Positions 6,726-15,003 of a stretch of 64,000 nucleotides of DNA are shown in pieces (positions within the stretch are counted from its first letter, which is position 1; each line of letters opens with the position of its first letter). The notes beneath the pieces were generated by a model. That model was not told the DNA's origin. It saw nothing but the letters and a program-made list of their open reading frames with translations, and ran no database searches. The translations under genes were made by a program, and so were the position numbers. This stretch comes from Winogradskya humida (GTDB lineage: Bacteria > Actinomycetota > Actinomycetes > Mycobacteriales > Micromonosporaceae), in the NCBI RefSeq assembly GCF_016862215.1, contig NZ_BOMN01000032.1, positions 53,788 to 117,787 of the forward strand. Direction: 5' to 3'.

Positions 6726-9365
6726 ATGAGACGCCGCACTCTGTTCGCCCTGGGCCTCGGCGCTGCCCTGCCGCTCCCGTCATCGCCGGGGGAGTCCTTC
6801 GAGCAGCGATTCGCCAACCCCGGGGCCGGGACCGCGGCGAAGTTCCGCTGGTGGTGGCCGCACGGGCTGGTCGACCCGGCGGAGATCGCCCGGGAGGTCG
6901 ACCGGATCGCCGACGCGGGGTTCGGTGGGGTGGAGATCCAGGACGTGCACCACAGCGTCAAGGAGGATCTCGACGTTGTCGGGCACGGGTGGGGAACGCC
7001 GGCGTGGCTGGCGGCGGTCGAGGTCGCGCTGCGCCGTGCCAAGGCCCGCGGGATCACCGTCGACCTGGCGATGGGGCCGTGCTGGCCGACGGCGGTGCCG
7101 ACGATTACGCCCGAGCATCCGGCGGCGGCGAAGGAACTCGTGCACACCGTCGTGCCGTTCACCGGGTCGTACTCGGGGCCGGTCAGCGGGTCGATCGTCC
7201 AGGTTGCGCGGGTCGTGTCGGGGGCGGTGCTCGACCCCGCTTCGGTGCGGACGTTGACGCCGGCGAACGGGCAGCTCAGCGTTGACGTCGGCGAGGGTGA
7301 CTGGTTGCTGTTCAGCTATGCCGAGCGCGGGTCGGGGCAGCAACCCGAGGCCGGGCCGCACACGTCACCACCCGCCTATGTGGTTGATCATTTCGGGCGG
7401 CTCGGCACTGATGCTGTGTTGTCCGAGTGGAATTCAAATATCCTTAACCGGACAATTAGGGCGCTGCTGCGGGATGCTGGGGGCGATCTTTTCGAGGACT
7501 CGCTGGAGATCGAGACTGACTGGACGATTTGGACCAATCGGTTGTTGGTCGAGTTTCGGGAGCGGCGGGGCTATGACCTGCTGCCATATCTGCCGGTGAT
7601 CATTCAGCGCGATGAGAAGTACCCGTACTCGTTCGACAGTGTGACGTCCAACCACGTGCGCGACGACTACAACCTCACCTTGTCGGACTTGTACCATGAA
7701 AACCACCTGCTCCCGTTGCGGGAATTCGCGCACGGCCTCGGGATGCAACTGCGGGTCCAGCCGTACGGGCTCCAGACCGACGCCATCCGCAGCGCCGCCC
7801 TGCTCGACGTGCCGGAGAGCGAGTCGCTGGGCTTCAAGAACCTCGACGACTACCGGGTGCTCGCGTCCGGGCGTGACCTCGGCGGGAACCTGCTGCTGTC
7901 GTGCGAGGCGGCCGCGTACGCGAACGGCGCCTACAGCACGAGCTGGGACAAGGTGCTGCAGACGATGGGCAGCGTGTTCGCCGGTGGGGTCAATCAGGCG
8001 GTGCTGCACGGATTCGCGTATTCGGGTGCGGTTCCCGGGGCGGCGTGGCCGGGCTTCGCGGCATTCTCGCCCTACAACGGCAACGGCATCGGGTACGCCG
8101 AAGCCTGGGGCCCGCGGCAGCCCACGTGGCGGCACGTGCCGGACATCGCGGGGTGGTTCGCGCGTACGCAGATGGTGCTGCGCCTCGGCAGGGCCCGCAC
8201 CGACCTGGTGTTCTTCCGGCAGAAGGGCTGGACGGCCACGGGGATCGGCGCTCCGTGGGCCACCAACGACGGCATTCCGATCGGGTGGACGCATGGCTTC
8301 CTCAGTGAGGCGGCGCTGGCCCTTCCCCGCGCCCACGTGCGTAACGGGCGGCTCGCTCCGGACGGGCCGGCCTACAAGGCGCTGATCCTCGACGGCGACA
8401 TCTTCCGCGGTAAGGAACACGCGCTCACCGATCGTGCGGCCGCGCTGATCTCGGGCTTTGCGCGCGCCGGACTTCCGGTGATCGTTGTCGGGGACTGGTC
8501 CGCGGACCCCCGATTGAATGACCTGCTCGCCCGCGCGACCATCGTGCCAGATATGTCGGGAATTCCGGGTGCGTTGGAGGCGCTCGGCGTGACGCGGGAT
8601 GTGGTCTACGAGCGGTCGACGCTGATGACCGTGCGGCGCGTGGACGGCGACACCGACTACTACTACCTGGCCAACGCGCGGCACGCCGAGAACCGCAAGA
8701 TCGTCGACATCGACCACGACGTGTGGCTTACCGCCCGCTCGCGAAAAGCCGTCCCGCACCTGCTCGACGCCTGGACGGGCCGCATCACGGGGCTACCCTT
8801 CACCCGCGACGGCGATCGCATCAAGATCCGCGCGACGCTCAAGCCCGGCCAGTCGATGCTCGTCGCGCTCAAGGCGGGCAAGCCGGCCCTCCCGCCCGTC
8901 CGGACCGTTGCCGACCCGCCCACCCCGCTCACGACCTGGGATCTCGAGGTCGAGGACTGGCAGCCGACCGGCCGTTCCACGCGCCGCGTTTCCCTCAGTG
9001 CTCTGGCGCCGTGGTCCGCGATCCCCGGCCTGGAGGACGTCTCCGGGATCGGTCGCTACCGAACCACCATCGAAGTGCCACGCGGTCTGGGTGCCTATCT
9101 CGAGCTGGGCGAGGTCTTCGACACCTGTCGGGTACGCGTGAACGACAGTCCGCTCCCGCCCGCCGACGTCCTGAACCCGATCGTCGACATCGGACCGTAC
9201 GTGCGGCCGGGACGGAACACGATCGAGGTCGAGGTGGCGACGACGTTGCTCAACAGGCTGCGGACCACGAACCCCGCGGTCTTCGGCATCGCCACCCGGC
9301 AGGCGTACGGCCTGATCGGCCCCGTCCAGCTCCGGTGGTACCGAACTCACTTCCAGGGCGCGTGA
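6726..9365 (+). CDS. GH106-like glycosidase (putative alpha-L-rhamnosidase), exported
   Basis: An 879-residue protein. ATG 6726 was chosen because it gives an RRRTLFALGLGAALP signal (possibly Tat) and lies just after a putative operator; an upstream in-frame start would cross that operator. The body begins with the GH106 hallmark KFRWWWPHGLVDPAEIAREVDRI and GFGGVEI, followed by long TIM-barrel-like segments (LSCEAAAYANGAYSTSWDK, GVNQAVLHGFAYSG) and ends with a jelly-roll segment (GIGRYRTTIEVP, DTCRVRVNDSPL). GH106 enzymes release rhamnose from plant or bacterial polysaccharides. The substrate cannot be told from sequence alone. It ends 19 bases inside the converging PPOX gene. Confidence 0.8.
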   Translation: MRRRTLFALGLGAALPLPSSPGESFEQRFANPGAGTAAKFRWWWPHGLVDPAEIAREVDRIADAGFGGVEIQDVHHSVKEDLDVVGHGWGTPAWLAAVEVALRRAKARGITVDLAMGPCWPTAVPTITPEHPAAAKELVHTVVPFTGSYSGPVSGSIVQVARVVSGAVLDPASVRTLTPANGQLSVDVGEGDWLLFSYAERGSGQQPEAGPHTSPPAYVVDHFGRLGTDAVLSEWNSNILNRTIRALLRDAGGDLFEDSLEIETDWTIWTNRLLVEFRERRGYDLLPYLPVIIQRDEKYPYSFDSVTSNHVRDDYNLTLSDLYHENHLLPLREFAHGLGMQLRVQPYGLQTDAIRSAALLDVPESESLGFKNLDDYRVLASGRDLGGNLLLSCEAAAYANGAYSTSWDKVLQTMGSVFAGGVNQAVLHGFAYSGAVPGAAWPGFAAFSPYNGNGIGYAEAWGPRQPTWRHVPDIAGWFARTQMVLRLGRARTDLVFFRQKGWTATGIGAPWATNDGIPIGWTHGFLSEAALALPRAHVRNGRLAPDGPAYKALILDGDIFRGKEHALTDRAAALISGFARAGLPVIVVGDWSADPRLNDLLARATIVPDMSGIPGALEALGVTRDVVYERSTLMTVRRVDGDTDYYYLANARHAENRKIVDIDHDVWLTARSRKAVPHLLDAWTGRITGLPFTRDGDRIKIRATLKPGQSMLVALKAGKPALPPVRTVADPPTPLTTWDLEVEDWQPTGRSTRRVSLSALAPWSAIPGLEDVSGIGRYRTTIEVPRGLGAYLELGEVFDTCRVRVNDSPLPPADVLNPIVDIGPYVRPGRNTIEVEVATTLLNRLRTTNPAVFGIATRQAYGLIGPVQLRWYRTHFQGA

Positions 9366-9748
9366 ATGACCTTGTCAACCGCGATCTTGAAAACCACCCG
9401 AACCTGATCCCGCCCCCCGAACCACGGATAAGGCCCCCCGAGATACTTCTGAGCCAACTCCTCGATCAGCTCTACCCCGCCCTTCTCGGTGACCTCCACA
9501 ACCCGTCCCTTCACCGAGAAATAATCGGACGCATCGGCAGGATCGGTAACAATCACCGACACCCGGGGATCCCGCTCAACATTGCTGACCTTCCGGAACC
9601 CGGCCACCGTATTGATCAGGATGTGCTCCCCATCCGTCCCGACCCACGTCTCGGTCAACTGCGGCGAGCCATCCGGATCAACCGTCGCGATGAAACACGG
9701 GCTCGCTTTGCCCAGCAACTCAACCAGGCCCTCAGGAATACTCGTCAT
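9347..9748 (-). CDS. PPOX-class flavin/F420-binding protein
   Basis: A 133-residue protein starting at ATG 9748. It has the split-barrel plan of the pyridoxamine 5'-phosphate oxidase superfamily: SPCFIATVDPDGSPQLTETWVG, an ILINT strand, FRKVSNVERDPRVSVIVTDP, and YFSVKGRVVEV. In actinobacteria small members of this kind (130-150 residues) usually bind F420 or FMN and act as reductases or as cofactor-binding proteins; which cofactor is used here is not decidable by eye. It converges with the GH106 gene and the last 19 bases overlap. Confidence 0.8.
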   Translation of the reverse strand: MTSIPEGLVELLGKASPCFIATVDPDGSPQLTETWVGTDGEHILINTVAGFRKVSNVERDPRVSVIVTDPADASDYFSVKGRVVEVTEKGGVELIEELAQKYLGGPYPWFGGRDQVRVVFKIAVDKVIHAPWK

Positions 9749-9845
9749 CCCGCAAACCTAGGCCGTACCCCTCCACGCGGCCCACCCGGCTCTGCGGATC
9801 GGGTACTTGTCGGGGGCGCCGGGACGGCACAGGGTCTGGGGCTGG

Positions 9846-10310
9846 TTACGCCTCGACCGCAGTGACCTCTGCGGGATGAGTGGCCGCGACTTCGTCGTAC
9901 TCGTGTGGCCAGTAATGTTTGAGCACGGGAATTGCTACTCCGAGTTGCCGTGCTAGCTGCTGGATGTGAACTCGAATGTACGAGGTGACGATTGGCAGCC
10001 CCGCATTGCGTGAGAATTCGTCCATAAGCCCAGCTGGGGGCTCTTCGATCTCTTCGCTCAGCGCAAATATCGCAGCGACGTCGACCGCGAACAGGGCTCC
10101 TCGGCCATTCATTTCAATGCGGCATCTGAATGTCAACGAGTCGGTTTCGAAGTCAATCGAAACTTCTAGGTTGGAGTGATCCGAGTCTGCCGCCAGGTCT
10201 TCAAGGCCGAAGCCGTCTTTACGTTTGGCAGCGAGCTCATAGATGCGTACGGTAGTCAATTCCAACAATGATTGCAGAGTTTTCAAATCATTTACGGTAC
10301 GGCCACTCAT
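9846..10310 (-). CDS. SecB-like chaperone of a toxin-antitoxin-chaperone system
   Basis: A 154-residue protein whose ATG (10310) overlaps the antitoxin stop by ATGA. It shows the SecB-like plan: an early helical segment, beta strands (LEVSIDFETDSLTFRCRIEM), FAVDVAAIFALSEE, then a segment ending NAGLPIVTSYIRVHIQQLARQLGV where SecB proteins carry the conserved Pro-rich and helical end. In the Mycobacterium tuberculosis HigB-HigA-Rv1957 system such a chaperone folds the antitoxin and so allows it to neutralise the toxin. Gene order here is the same. The assignment rests on context plus a weak sequence pattern. Confidence 0.7.
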   Translation of the reverse strand: MSGRTVNDLKTLQSLLELTTVRIYELAAKRKDGFGLEDLAADSDHSNLEVSIDFETDSLTFRCRIEMNGRGALFAVDVAAIFALSEEIEEPPAGLMDEFSRNAGLPIVTSYIRVHIQQLARQLGVAIPVLKHYWPHEYDEVAATHPAEVTAVEA

Positions 10311-10702
10311 GAGGCCAATCCAATTACGTGTCCAGGGTCCGCCCGGTAGTTGGTCTCTTCGATGTCGGGCTCGGCTGCCGATGGAATCTCGTAGTTGGCT
10401 CGCCATGCGGGAGCGCGGCACGCCGTCACGTCGACGGTTAGTTTTATCTTCGCGCTTACCGCGCTCGCGTATCGCTGGAGCGTGGAGATTCGTGGGTCGG
10501 CTCCGGCTCGCTCGAACTTCGAGATGGCGGACTGGGTTGTCTCCATCTCCTCGGCCAGTTCAGCCTGGCTCATGCCAAGGCGATGCCGGATGGCGACCAG
10601 TGTGTCGATCCACTGTTCGACATCCTTGGCGTCACGGAGAGCGCGCTGGAAGCGTGGTTCGTCCGGATTTTTACCCAATAGATCAAAAAGTTCGGTTCCC
10701 AT
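10307..10702 (-). CDS. higA: HigA-like XRE antitoxin with C-terminal extension
   Basis: A 131-residue protein, ATG 10702, behind GAGGGAGGCGGC. Residues about 36-87 are an XRE helix-turn-helix (LGMSQAELAEEMETTQSAIS, then PRISTLQRYASAV). After it comes an extension of about 40 residues (92-131, with Trp100 in the middle) that plain HigA antitoxins lack; in toxin-antitoxin-chaperone systems this position is the chaperone-addiction (ChAD) segment. It neutralises the upstream toxin and probably represses the locus through the palindrome at 10727-10744. It is coupled to the chaperone by a 4-base overlap. Confidence 0.85.
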   Translation of the reverse strand: MGTELFDLLGKNPDEPRFQRALRDAKDVEQWIDTLVAIRHRLGMSQAELAEEMETTQSAISKFERAGADPRISTLQRYASAVSAKIKLTVDVTACRAPAWRANYEIPSAAEPDIEETNYRADPGHVIGLAS

Positions 10703-10726
10703 GCCGCCTCCCTCGCGGTAGTAGCG

Positions 10727-10744
10727 TATCGCTTAAAAGCGATA
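10727..10744 (-). promoter_or_regulatory. Palindromic operator before the antitoxin gene
   Basis: Perfect inverted repeat TATCGCTT-AA-AAGCGATA lying between the toxin stop (10748) and the antitoxin start (10702). It is a probable HigA binding site, which implies an internal promoter for antitoxin and chaperone. Confidence 0.6.
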
Positions 10745-10747
10745 ACG

Positions 10748-11110
10748 TCACCAGTTCGGTGTTCGTGATCGCCAGTCCTCCAGCCGGCTGACCGCCAGAT
10801 CGATGTGGGTTGCCTCTACTTGCCGCTGCTTCTGGAAGAAATGCAGGGCGAGCAGGATCAGTCCATCCCCACCCTCGGCGTAGGTCATGCGGAGCTGGCG
10901 TTTGCCCACGCGCACTCGAACCTCCAAGACGCCGTCGCGAAGACTCTTCACGTCTTTGGGTTGCGCTCGGCCTTCGGCAATTCGATCCATGATCGTTTGT
11001 AGCTTGGCCAGTTCCATGGCGTTGAGCTTGTGTTTATCGAGCTCCTTATGCACGGGAACTGCACCGGCGGCCGTCTTGTAGAAATCCCAGGTCTTCACGG
11101 GCACGGGCAT
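10748..11110 (-). CDS. higB: HigB/RelE-superfamily toxin
   Basis: A 120-residue basic protein. ATG 11110 is preferred because the longer frame adds a low-complexity Arg-rich tail without family features. The pattern WDFYKTAAGAVPVHKELDKH, LAKLQTIMDRIAEG, VKSLRDGVLEVRVRVGKRQLRMTYAEGG, ILLALHFFQKQ is the Gp49/HigB type of RelE-fold ribosome-dependent mRNase. The FFQKQRQV segment matches the usual Lys-rich end of the family. It is first in a toxin-antitoxin-chaperone operon, the order typical of HigBA. Confidence 0.88.
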   Translation of the reverse strand: MPVPVKTWDFYKTAAGAVPVHKELDKHKLNAMELAKLQTIMDRIAEGRAQPKDVKSLRDGVLEVRVRVGKRQLRMTYAEGGDGLILLALHFFQKQRQVEATHIDLAVSRLEDWRSRTPNW

Positions 11111-11490
11111 CGCCTGGTGATGCAAGATCCGCCGGTGTCGGGCCGATCGCCGGCTGCCGGTAAGAGCATGGATGCGAGGGTGCGGTATCAGCCATTGATT
11201 GTCCAATGGGAGGATCGGTCAACGCCAGGCAGATGCGCAGGCCAAGGCTATTCGGCAGGCTCGATGAGATTTCTGTCGGATAGCGGACGCCGGTCGAATT
11301 TGATCGTGGTCTACCTACAGATTTCGAGCGGCCTTTGCATGGCAGTGGCAAGGCTGGGTGCGCGACCAGTGGCGAGCGGGCCGCTGAGTCGCGGAGGGCG
11401 TCTGGGATGGCTGCCGGGTTGGCTGGGCAGGCGCGAAAGATGGGGGTTAGCACCCATGACCTCGGGCGGGTGGGTTTCTACCGTCGAGGG
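11111..11490. other. Intergenic region without a supported gene
   Basis: About 380 bases between the divergent HigB-like toxin gene and a small membrane-protein gene. Frames here are Arg/Pro-rich shadows without ribosome binding sites. It should hold the two divergent promoters, but I see no clear elements. Confidence 0.5.
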
Positions 11491-11754
11491 ATGAAGCGTC
11501 TCGGGGTTGTGTTGCTCTGGATCGTCGGGCTGTATTTCGTGGGGCGGGCGGTGGTTGAGCCGTTCGTGATTGATCTGAGCGATCCGGCTACCTACCGCAA
11601 CGACTGGGGTGGCCCACACCTGATCGGGGTGCTCGCCGTGCACGCGCTGCCGGGGATTCTTGCGCTGGCCGCCATGGTCTGGCGGGTCAGGAGGCGGCGG
11701 GCGACAGCATCCAGCGATTCGCCGGTGGTGTCGCCCGCGGCCCGGGGAAAATAG
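11491..11754 (+). CDS. Small two-helix membrane protein
   Basis: An 87-residue protein starting at ATG 11491 behind TCGAGGG. It has two hydrophobic segments, about residues 4-22 (LGVVLLWIVGLYFVGRAVV) and 46-65 (VLAVHALPGILALAAMVW), a short outside loop, and a basic RVRRRR stretch followed by a Ser/Ala-rich tail on the cytoplasmic side. I do not recognise the family. It ends two bases from the converging rhodanese gene. Confidence 0.65.
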   Translation: MKRLGVVLLWIVGLYFVGRAVVEPFVIDLSDPATYRNDWGGPHLIGVLAVHALPGILALAAMVWRVRRRRATASSDSPVVSPAARGK

Positions 11755-11755
11755 G

Positions 11756-12160
11756 TCAGATCGTGGGGAGGCCGGCGGCCTGCCAGGCGGCGAAGCCACC
11801 CGCGAGGTCGGTGGCGCGCAGCAGGCCGAGGTCCTGCAGGGCGGCGGCGGCGAGGCTGCTCGTGTAGCCCTCCTGGCAGGTCACGATGACGTCCAGGTCG
11901 TAATGGGTGAACGAGAGGCGGGCGTCGCTGCGGGGGTCGAGGCGCCACTCGAGGACGTTGCGTTCGATGATGAGGGCGCCGGGGATTTCGCCGTGCTCCG
12001 CGCGCTGGGCGGCGGGGCGGATGTCGACCAGGATGGCGCCGCGGGTCATGCGGTCGTGGGTTTCCTGGGGGCCGATGCGGGCGAGGCGGGTGCGGGCGGC
12101 GTTGAGGAGTTCGGTGATGCCCTGGGAGCCGGCCGGGGCGGTCAAGGTGGGGGCGCTCAC
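11756..12160 (-). CDS. Rhodanese-like sulfurtransferase
   Basis: A 134-residue single-domain rhodanese. Its GTG start overlaps the stop of the cysteine dioxygenase gene (GTGA). It carries the usual elements: GAILVDIRPAAQRAEHGEIPGAL near the N-terminus, the active-site loop CQEGYTS with Cys95, and the closing LAGGFAAWQAAGLP. It would move sulfane sulfur from a donor such as thiosulfate or a persulfide to an acceptor. Coupling to cysteine dioxygenase suggests a joint role in sulfur amino acid breakdown. Confidence 0.9.
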   Translation of the reverse strand: MSAPTLTAPAGSQGITELLNAARTRLARIGPQETHDRMTRGAILVDIRPAAQRAEHGEIPGALIIERNVLEWRLDPRSDARLSFTHYDLDVIVTCQEGYTSSLAAAALQDLGLLRATDLAGGFAAWQAAGLPTI

Positions 12161-12630
12161 CACTGGGCTCCGGCGCGCTCGACCGTGACGACGTCGAGGC
12201 CGGCGGCGCCGATGCGGTAACGGGTCATGGTGGTCAGGGCGGGGCCGTAGGCGTGGATGCTGATCGCGGGCTGGTTGGAGCGGTTGGTGATGCGGTGGAT
12301 GTGCCGGGTGCCGAAGCGGCGGCCGGCGCCCTCGCCGAGCTCGCGGGCGGTGATGCGGGGGGCGTGGCCGGGGGAGACCGCGACCGTCTCCTCGATCAGG
12401 GAGCCGGAGAAGACGTGGAACGCGCCGGCGGAGCCGCCGTGGTCGTGCAGGTCGGTGCCCTGTCCGGGCAGCCAGGTCAGCAGCCACACCTCGTGATCGA
12501 TCTCCTCGGCGAGCCGGTGGTACCAGCGTTCGGCCGCGTCGAATTGTGGCTTGACGAGCCAGGACGCCTGGTCGGCGGCGTGCTGCCGGGCGACGGCGAG
12601 GTGATCGAGGCGGATGTCAACGGCGGTCAT
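12157..12630 (-). CDS. Cysteine dioxygenase family protein
   Basis: A 157-residue cupin. ATG 12630 has an AGAGGA binding site 6-7 bases upstream, better than the in-frame ATG at 12645. Iron ligands expected for the family are visible: LHDHGG (His62, His64) and RHIHRITN (His112), with the SIHAYGP motif near the end. The enzyme oxidises cysteine (or a related thiol) to the sulfinic acid. The partner rhodanese is translationally coupled. A small palindrome lies 22 bases upstream. Confidence 0.85.
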   Translation of the reverse strand: MTAVDIRLDHLAVARQHAADQASWLVKPQFDAAERWYHRLAEEIDHEVWLLTWLPGQGTDLHDHGGSAGAFHVFSGSLIEETVAVSPGHAPRITARELGEGAGRRFGTRHIHRITNRSNQPAISIHAYGPALTTMTRYRIGAAGLDVVTVERAGAQW

Positions 12631-12651
12631 GGGATGTCCTCTCATACATTG

Positions 12652-12668
12652 CCTATCAACTCTATAGG
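12652..12668 (-). promoter_or_regulatory. Palindrome upstream of cysteine dioxygenase
   Basis: CCTAT-CAACTCT-ATAGG, 5-base arms and 7-base spacer, ending 21 bases before the start codon. It is a candidate operator for a sulfur-responsive regulator; the regulator is not identified. Confidence 0.35.
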
Positions 12669-13255
12669 TTTAACGTCAGACGTGGGCGTGGATGACGCGA
12701 CGCGCGTGTGACGAACCCGAGGAAGCCGGCGGACGAGGCCGGGGTGGAACAGAGGGGTGCTGGTCAGCGCGGACAGCGCGCGCTGGCGCACCGCGCCAGG
12801 TCGATCACCAGGCGGGCGGTGAGAGGTATTCCCTGCCGCTGCATGAGGCCCATCATGGCGCCTAAGGGTGCCCTTGGACAAACAAGTTCCAAAATATGGG
12901 AGAAGCCCCGTTCCGGCGATATGGGCGCTCCTTATCGATAGGAATCGCTATTTAGTAGCCGTCGCCGACCTCGGATACGGCGCACCACCCGAAAGAACCT
13001 CGCGGCTGTTTGCTTCTTTCAGAGACGATCACCGAATTATGTCTTAGAGCAACTGCATCAATACGCACCGTCGACCATAATGGGCAATCGCTCACCGTAT
13101 CGGCCGGGGCGCTCCACCGTTCAGGTTGATTGGCTCTGCGAGCGCAGCCAAGCGCATCCAGAGCGTTATATGGTCGGCGACGCCTGCTGGAGGCCACCCC
13201 GGTACCCGCCTCCGACAACCCCGATCGACGCCCCCTGATCAACGAGGACGGACAC
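12669..13255. other. Intergenic region without a supported gene
   Basis: About 590 bases between the divergent cysteine dioxygenase and neprosin-like genes. 12880-13080 is clearly richer in A/T than the rest of the window. Short frames exist on both strands but lack binding sites and recognisable features, so I call no gene. It presumably holds the promoter of the neprosin-like gene. Confidence 0.5.
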
Positions 13256-14356
13256 GTGTCGAAATCACGCCGCGGATTACTTGCCGCCGGCCTGGCTACA
13301 GCCGTTGTCGGCGCCACCGGGGTCGTATGGACCCTGAATGCGAGTGCCGCAGAAACGCCAGCACCGTCCACTGTCGCCGAATCGGCTTCCGCCGATGCGG
13401 TGGCACCGGTCAACGAGGCTACGGCCGTACCGCCGAAACTGCTTCCCTGGGGAGACCGGCCCACCGAACTGACGCAGGCCGAGGCCGGCGCGGACAGCGA
13501 GGAGGTGGCGGACGCGGGGGCAGACGCCGCGCCCGCTGACACCAGCGGGTCGCTGCTGCCGGAGGCTGAATACGCGCCCAAGGGCCGCATCTCCGAGGAC
13601 AGCACCCTGCGCAAGGGCTACACCTCGGTGGTGCCGCCGGCCCCGCCGGCCGCGGGCAAAGCCACGGCCAAGGCCAAGGCCGGGGCCGTCTACTACCTCT
13701 ACGCGCAGGGCCAGCAGGAGGGCGACACCGACGGGACCTGGGCCAACCTCAGCATCGCCAAGCCGGAGCTCAAGCAGGGCGATTACCACACCCTGACCGA
13801 GATCGCGGTCCAGACCACGAACGGCGACCACGTCGTCGAGCTGGGCTGGAACGTCGACCGCACGGTCAACGGTGACAGCGACCCGCACCTGTTCGTCTTC
13901 TACTGGAAAGACGGCGTGGCCACGTGCTACAACGCGTGCGGCTGGACGCAGTACAGCTCATCGATGAAGCCGGGCGACACGCTGCCCGCCGGCGTGGCCA
14001 AGCGGATGGGCATCCAGCACTCGGACGGTAACTGGTGGGTCGCGTACGACTCCGAGTGGATCGGCTACTTCCCCGACTCGCTCTGGGAGGGCCGCTTCAC
14101 CCGCGGCGAGTACACCCAGTGGTTCGGCGAGGTCGCGGCGAACAACCAGAACCCGTGCACCCAGATGGGCAACGGACTCGCTCCCACGTCGGGCACCGCC
14201 GCCCGGGTGGGCAGCATCTCGATGACCAACGGCCCGGAGCCGAAGCCGGCGCTCACGAACACGACCTACCGCTACAACTTCAAGTGGCTGAGCGATCGCA
14301 CGTTCCGGTTCGGTGGGCCGGTCGACGACCCCGAGACCGACAGCGACAACTGCTGA
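13256..14356 (+). CDS. Secreted neprosin-family protein (putative prolyl endopeptidase)
   Basis: A 366-residue protein from GTG 13256, behind CGAGGACGG. The N-terminus SKSRRGLLAAGLATAVVGATG is a twin-arginine-like signal. Residues 35-135 are an acidic Ala/Glu/Pro propeptide-like region. The rest follows the neprosin (DUF239) plan: VYYLYAQGQQEG, TEIAVQTTNGDHVVELGWNV, HLFVFYWKDG, WWVAYDSEWIGYFPDSLWEG and QWFGEVAAN. The Glu in VELGW and the Glu in FGEVA lie where the two catalytic glutamates of plant neprosins sit. It would cleave after proline outside the cell. A rho-independent-type terminator follows. Confidence 0.8.
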   Translation: MSKSRRGLLAAGLATAVVGATGVVWTLNASAAETPAPSTVAESASADAVAPVNEATAVPPKLLPWGDRPTELTQAEAGADSEEVADAGADAAPADTSGSLLPEAEYAPKGRISEDSTLRKGYTSVVPPAPPAAGKATAKAKAGAVYYLYAQGQQEGDTDGTWANLSIAKPELKQGDYHTLTEIAVQTTNGDHVVELGWNVDRTVNGDSDPHLFVFYWKDGVATCYNACGWTQYSSSMKPGDTLPAGVAKRMGIQHSDGNWWVAYDSEWIGYFPDSLWEGRFTRGEYTQWFGEVAANNQNPCTQMGNGLAPTSGTAARVGSISMTNGPEPKPALTNTTYRYNFKWLSDRTFRFGGPVDDPETDSDNC

Positions 14357-14374
14357 CGCTGCGCGAACATCGAG

Positions 14375-14410
14375 ACGCCCGGTTCCCTTCCGAGGGGGCC
14401 GGGCGTTTTT
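14375..14410 (+). terminator. Rho-independent terminator
   Basis: ACGCCCGG ... CCGGGCGT stem followed by a run of five T, 18 bases after the stop of the neprosin-like gene. It separates this gene from the following sigma operon. Confidence 0.85.
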
Positions 14411-14481
14411 CCTGCGTGGAGATCGAACCGAACGACCCGTCGCGGGGTACTGAGCAGGGGAGCACCGAGGGGAGGCGGCGG

Positions 14482-15003
14482 ATGATGCGACGGGGAAGCC
14501 CTGACGAGGAGCTGATGACCGCCCTCTACACCGAGCACTACGGGATCCTGCTCAACTTCATCACCCGCTATGTGCACGACCGGCACCGCGCCGAGGACCT
14601 CGTCCAGGAGACCCTGTTGCGGGCCTGGCGGCACATCGATCACCTCGACCCGCACCCCGGGCGGACCCGTTCCTACCTGCTCACCATCGCCCGCAACGTC
14701 GTGACCAACAACTGGCGGGCCGAGCAGCGCCGCCCGCGCCTGGTGACCGATGACGTGGCGGTCGAGTCGGCGCCCACCGGGGACAACGTCGACCAGATGG
14801 TCGAGGGCTGGCTCGTGGCCGAGGCGCTGGAGCGGCTGTCCGACGATCATCGCGCGGTCGTCCAGGCCATGTACTACGACGGGCAGAGCGTCGCCGACGC
14901 CGCCCGGCAGCTGTCGGTGCCCGAGGGCACGGTCAAGTCGCGGGCCTACTATGCGGTTCGCGCGTTGCGGCAGGCGTTCGAGGAGATGGGGGTGCTGCGA
15001 TGA
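14482..15003 (+). CDS. ECF RNA polymerase sigma factor
   Basis: A 173-residue sigma factor; ATG 14482 (another ATG follows at 14485) stands behind GAGGGGAGGCGG. Region 2: YTEHYGILLNFITRYV, RAEDLVQETLLRAWRH, TRSYLLTIARNVVTNNWR. Region 4: LSDDHRAVVQAMYYDGQ, VADAARQLSVPEGTVKSR. It is related to the sigma factor at 5257-5808 but clearly diverged. The ATGA overlap with the next gene makes a sigma/anti-sigma operon. No second copy of the TGAACCG-N16-CGTGTG promoter is seen upstream. Confidence 0.92.
   Translation: MMRRGSPDEELMTALYTEHYGILLNFITRYVHDRHRAEDLVQETLLRAWRHIDHLDPHPGRTRSYLLTIARNVVTNNWRAEQRRPRLVTDDVAVESAPTGDNVDQMVEGWLVAEALERLSDDHRAVVQAMYYDGQSVADAARQLSVPEGTVKSRAYYAVRALRQAFEEMGVLR

Noticed and set aside
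12642..12881. Minus-strand frame of 79 codons upstream of cysteine dioxygenase
   Set aside because: Composition is shadow-like, there is no ribosome binding site, and it covers the palindrome and promoter region.
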